NCBI GenBank assembly: GCA_900317155.1
Contig: ONFO01000009.1
Coordinates: forward strand, 186,001-250,000
Reading direction: 5' to 3'
DNA from: an uncultured Bacteroidales bacterium
GTDB taxonomy: Bacteria > Bacteroidota > Bacteroidia > Bacteroidales > F082
Length of the DNA stretch: 64,000 bases
In this document: positions 60,386-64,000 of the stretch, one piece after another
Layout of the letters: every line of letters begins with the position of its first letter
Numbering within the stretch: position 1 is the stretch's first letter
Position numbers and translations under genes: made by a program
The notes under the pieces: model-generated
Database searches by the model: none
Told to the model about the DNA's origin: nothing
The model's input: the letters and a program-made list of their open reading frames with translations, nothing else

Positions 60386-60413
60386 AAAAAGCCAGCCTTA
60401 GCTGGCTTTTTTT
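60386..60413 (+). terminator. Intrinsic terminator after the AddA-like gene
   Basis: Perfect 10-bp stem AAAAGCCAGC / GCTGGCTTTT with a CTTA loop, then T-run (60386-60413). The gap 60414-60562 is AT-rich without features. Confidence 0.85.
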
Positions 60414-60562
60414 GAGCTAAATAAATGAAAAAATCCAAACAAATAATTTGACGAAATTTGAAAAAATCCAAGGAAATTGTACCGCTTGTGTTCTGCTTGA
60501 AAAAAGTAGGATTAAATGACAAAAACAGAATAGAGCTTTGCTTTTTAATTCTGTTTTTTAAT

Positions 60563-60570
60563 TATTTTTG
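60563..60570 (+). promoter_or_regulatory. -7 element for the PLD-helicase gene
   Basis: TATTTTTG, exact match, 21 bp before ATG 60592. Confidence 0.6.
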
Positions 60571-60591
60571 CGGTGTAATAATTCCACATGT

Positions 60592-63500
60592 ATGAATAAC
60601 ACCCTATTAGACAACAGCACAGATTTTCGCATGGTGAGATACATTAAGGATTTGCTAAACAATCCACAATGTACAGAGCTTAAAATCGCCACAGGATACT
60701 GGGATTTGCCTGGCACAAAACTTATCTTTGACGAGCTAAAGTCTTTCTTTGAGAGAGGCGGCCGTTTCGACTTGCTTATTGGCCAGGAACCCATGTTACG
60801 CTCCTATATGATGACGGAAGCTGCGGTAAGCGAGAAGTTCCCGGATTTCTATATCCAAAGAGACATTGAGCACCTACACGACAACTATAAAGACGTCGCA
60901 CAACTCCTGATTGACCACATGGATGCAGAGGACGAGGAAAACGCTCCTTTAAGAGTTCATGTTTACGGGCAAGGAGAAGAAAAAAAGTTTCTTCACGCCA
61001 AATGCTATATCTTTCTCGGCCGTGGCTTTGCCCACGGTATTATCGGCAGTTCCAACTTCACCCAGAAAGGGCTTGAAGAAAATGCTGAGCTAAATTATCT
61101 CGAAACCGAAAACAGTGTTGTTATAGCCCCAGATTCCATTTATAGTAACAGCAAGTCGCATTTGACGTGGTTTAAAGAGAAATGGGATGAAAGCGAGCCT
61201 TGGACAGGGGAGTTTATTAAGATTTTGACAGGTCCTAATAATACGCCCAATCAACCCGATGCAGACATCGCACCAATCACCCCATACGAAGTCTATGTAA
61301 GACTTTTGCAAGACTGTTTCGGAACAGACGATGACATGGACGTAACCTTGCTTGACTATTTGGACGGAACACCATACACCCGCCAACCTTACCAACTGGA
61401 CGCAGTTAAGCAATGCTATTCAATCATGTTAAAGATGGGAGGATTTCTTTTGGCTGATGTCGTAGGCCTTGGAAAGACCGTTGTTGGCGCCTTGGTCATC
61501 CGTTATTATCTTGAACATATTAAAAAGACCGACGGAGCCTATAATGATGTCTTGATTGTGGTTCCACCTGCTATCAAGGGGTATTGGGAGGACACTATTC
61601 GTGATTTGGACGCCAACAAGTCTTTCAAGATGGCTGAGCACATCGACTTCATCACCACTGGCAGTATGGTTTCTTTTGTCGACGACATTGAAGACGACAG
61701 CATTCCTCTTGAACTTAAGCCAAAGGATTACGGCCTGATTATTATCGACGAAAGTCACCGCTTCCGTAACAAAGGTACTCAGATGTATGAGTCTTTAAAC
61801 GACCTTATACTAAACATCAGAAGCAATACGGGCGAGAGCCCCTATATTGGACTGGTTTCGGCCACGCCTCAAAACAACCGTCCTGAAGAGTTGCAGAACC
61901 AAATCAACTTCTTTGTTCCCACTCCGAAGAACTCGCAATTCACCCGTATCCCAGGCCGAAACTTTGAAGCCTATTTTGCCGATGTAAAAAACAAGTTTCG
62001 TGAAATCGTTGATCCAATACAAGATAGAGCAAAACTTATTGCTCTCTCCAATGACATCCGCGATAAAATCCTTAACGACATCATCGTAAGACGTACCCGA
62101 ACCGATATTGTGACCAATTACCCCAATTCGATTGAATTTCCGACCACCGTAGGCCCAAATGTCCTCAAATATGAGATGTCGCCCACATTGGCCCAGCTAT
62201 TTGACGACTCCGTTGACGAAATCACGACCGGCATAGGGTATCATCGTTACAGCGCCATTGCACGACTGAAATCAACGGCACATAAGAAACGCTACGAAGG
62301 CAAAAACATGGATGTGCAAACCACTTCAAAGCGGCTGGCTAAAATCATGAAACTTTTGTTAATCAAGCGTTTGGAAAGCAGTTTCGATGCCTTTAAGGAA
62401 TCGCTTGAAAACTTAGGGCGTTACACTCAAAATATGATTGACATGTGGAATGATGACACCATTTTCATCTGCCCGCAGTTGGATGTCAATGCCATCATGG
62501 CCAAGTTCCCCAACCGTCAAGATGCATACAAGGAGCTTCGCAACAAGATTTCAGCTTTGCCAAAACACAAAAACAATAAAGGGCAAAATGCCGAATATCA
62601 ATGTAAGGATTTCGATGCCAGTTATATCAATGATTTAAATGCTGACAAGAACTTAATCGATGTTTTATTGACTCGTTGGCAAGCCAATACCGACGACCCA
62701 AAATTGGATAAGTTCCAAGCGCAATTGCCCACATTGATGGCAAGCGATGTAGCTCGTTTAAATGATTTCTTGAACCAACTGAGTGTCTATGCCAAAGAGC
62801 ACCCTGAAGAAAAAGCGAACATTGATGAAATGGTAGAGAATTTGAAAGGTCTCAGTAGCAAGCTGACCGAAGAAAAGACCAAACTGGTCATTTTCTCAGA
62901 AGCCATTCCAACGGTGGAAAAAATCTATAATGTCGCTCAGTCGTTAGGTTACAGGGCACTTAAAATCACCGCCGAGAACCGTGAAAAAGACAAAGACATC
63001 ATTGCAGAGAACTTTGACGCCAATTACAAAGGCGTGAAGAAAGACAATTATGATATCATCATCACCACCGAGGTGTTGGCCGAAGGTGTGAACTTGCATA
63101 GGGCCAATGCCATACTCAATTACGATGCACCTTGGAATGCAGCACGACTCATTCAACGCATTGGTCGCGTCAACCGAATAGGCTCCAAGTCGAAGGCTGT
63201 CTTCGTTTATAACTTCTTCCCATCAGCAAAAGGCAACGATGTAATTAGCCTAGTCGAGAATGCCTATCGCAAATTGCAAGCATTCCACACCCAGTTTGGA
63301 GAAGACGACCGTGTATTCAACCCCTGCGAGGTTTTGTCGCCAGCCGCTTTCAACACCATCGTATCCGGACCAGCCAGCTGGCAGGTGAAGTTCATGAAGG
63401 AACTGAAAGACTATAAGGAAAACAGCCCCGAGAGATTCACCGAAATCATGGCCTTTGAGGCACCGATACGCATTGCCATTAGTCTTTCCGACATGGCATC

Positions 63501-64000
63501 GGATGCGGCACAGGACGCCATAGCCAAAGAAACGCTTTGTGTCGTTAAAAACAGTACTTCTTCAAACAACTTCTACGTCAAGGTTGATGCTGCGGACCAA
63601 AACGCCGAAAGCATTTCAATGCAGCAAGTCCTTGAGCATTGTCAGTGCAAAATTGACGCCGTTGCGTGTCCTTTGCCGCCGTTGGATGCCGACGAGAAAA
63701 AAGCAATGGATGCCTACGCCATTTTGCAGCAACAGAGAATTAAGATTTTGCGACAGAATAAGAATATCACAGAAGCCCAGCGCATCTTGGCCACTGTGTG
63801 GGCTTCTGATTCACGCTTTGATGCGGCCAGACCCGATTTGAAGGTTGCTCGCCAACTGGTTGACGCTGGCGACCTCAGCACAGCCAAGTCCATCATTGCC
63901 ATCAACAACGACATCGAAAGCAAACAAACCACCGCCATTCCATATACTGCAAAAGAAATAGCGGACATCATCAATCAAAAAATGAAAAACCTTGCCGCCA
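60592..64000 (+). CDS. PLD-domain SNF2-type helicase (runs off the right edge)
   Basis: At least 1136 codons, open to the window end. Residues ~1-190 are a phospholipase-D-like nuclease (KIATGYWDLPGTKLIFDELK, FLHAKCYIFLGRG with HxK, IIGSSNFTQKGLEEN). From ~265 an SF2 helicase: TRQPYQLDAVKQCYS (Q-type motif), LADVVGLGKTVVGALVIRYY (Walker A), GLIIIDESHRFRNKGT (DESH), LVSATPQNNRPEEL, and the C-terminal lobe ITTEVLAEGVNLHRANAILN, RLIQRIGRVNRIGS. PLD-helicases of this kind occur in prokaryotic defence loci. Starts ATG 60592 after the -7 element at 60563. What follows it is outside the window. Confidence 0.85.
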   Translation, partial: MNNTLLDNSTDFRMVRYIKDLLNNPQCTELKIATGYWDLPGTKLIFDELKSFFERGGRFDLLIGQEPMLRSYMMTEAAVSEKFPDFYIQRDIEHLHDNYKDVAQLLIDHMDAEDEENAPLRVHVYGQGEEKKFLHAKCYIFLGRGFAHGIIGSSNFTQKGLEENAELNYLETENSVVIAPDSIYSNSKSHLTWFKEKWDESEPWTGEFIKILTGPNNTPNQPDADIAPITPYEVYVRLLQDCFGTDDDMDVTLLDYLDGTPYTRQPYQLDAVKQCYSIMLKMGGFLLADVVGLGKTVVGALVIRYYLEHIKKTDGAYNDVLIVVPPAIKGYWEDTIRDLDANKSFKMAEHIDFITTGSMVSFVDDIEDDSIPLELKPKDYGLIIIDESHRFRNKGTQMYESLNDLILNIRSNTGESPYIGLVSATPQNNRPEELQNQINFFVPTPKNSQFTRIPGRNFEAYFADVKNKFREIVDPIQDRAKLIALSNDIRDKILNDIIVRRTRTDIVTNYPNSIEFPTTVGPNVLKYEMSPTLAQLFDDSVDEITTGIGYHRYSAIARLKSTAHKKRYEGKNMDVQTTSKRLAKIMKLLLIKRLESSFDAFKESLENLGRYTQNMIDMWNDDTIFICPQLDVNAIMAKFPNRQDAYKELRNKISALPKHKNNKGQNAEYQCKDFDASYINDLNADKNLIDVLLTRWQANTDDPKLDKFQAQLPTLMASDVARLNDFLNQLSVYAKEHPEEKANIDEMVENLKGLSSKLTEEKTKLVIFSEAIPTVEKIYNVAQSLGYRALKITAENREKDKDIIAENFDANYKGVKKDNYDIIITTEVLAEGVNLHRANAILNYDAPWNAARLIQRIGRVNRIGSKSKAVFVYNFFPSAKGNDVISLVENAYRKLQAFHTQFGEDDRVFNPCEVLSPAAFNTIVSGPASWQVKFMKELKDYKENSPERFTEIMAFEAPIRIAISLSDMASDAAQDAIAKETLCVVKNSTSSNNFYVKVDAADQNAESISMQQVLEHCQCKIDAVACPLPPLDADEKKAMDAYAILQQQRIKILRQNKNITEAQRILATVWASDSRFDAARPDLKVARQLVDAGDLSTAKSIIAINNDIESKQTTAIPYTAKEIADIINQKMKNLAA

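Overview
The window reads as a chromosome segment of a Bacteroidales bacterium, probably gut or rumen and possibly from a metagenome. The evidence is proteins with type IX secretion (T9SS) C-terminal sorting tails, many short lipoproteins and outer-membrane barrels, a GH92 mannosidase, S46 and C69 peptidases, and the Bacteroidetes -7 element TAnnTTTG in front of most genes.

Layout. 1-6.1 kb: a C69 dipeptidase (partial), an orphan 161-aa protein, then a same-strand run of Pif1-type helicase, two DUF488 proteins and a 338-aa protein with a SANT-like tail; a PspC protein follows. 6.3-11.1 kb: a TPR/transmembrane/HTH regulator followed by alternating small lipoproteins and barrels. 11.2-13.9 kb: two tandem T9SS-exported YD-repeat paralogues. 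14.1-20.2 kb: a Gre-factor/Nudix-like fusion coupled to a broken S46 peptidase, a MNT nucleotidyltransferase beside a HEPN remnant, rpmF-DUF177, DUF4298, a methyltransferase and a YqaA-like membrane protein. 20.4-25.3 kb: an AT-rich defence patch (ORF6N remnant, XRE regulator, McrB-like, McrC-like, DinD/RhuM fusion). 25.3-45.0 kb: mostly housekeeping and surface genes (hydrolase, sbcDC, gph, vsr, OmpA-like, GH92, acyl-CoA ligase, T9SS adhesin, EFR1 flavoprotein, MATE, YiiX-like, DUF2461).

45.0-54.4 kb is the most unusual region. It opens with a small sigma-70-family factor. Four downstream transcription units each begin with the same promoter-like element, TTGAAA-N17-TATAnn within GGTTGAAAA-N15-CTATA, with invariant spacing. 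This resembles classical sigma-70 geometry and not the TAnnTTTG element used elsewhere in the window. The units encode a winged-helix AAA ATPase with a caspase-like (clan CD) protein; a three-gene membrane/lipoprotein set; a PARG, NADAR, PfkB kinase and ART-like set, which together could be a complete ADP-ribosylation write/erase/salvage cycle; and a double-DTG aspartic protease with a partner. I propose a sigma-factor-controlled stress or anti-phage island, which I do not recognise as a described system.

54.4-64 kb: an AddB-like/AddA-like helicase-nuclease pair and a PLD-SNF2-type helicase that runs off the end, possibly a further defence island.

Three otherwise well-conserved genes are frameshifted (S46 peptidase, DUF1295 protein, PARG), so assembly error must be considered. 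I saw no tRNA, rRNA or CRISPR array. All family calls come from reading motifs by eye, without any database search.
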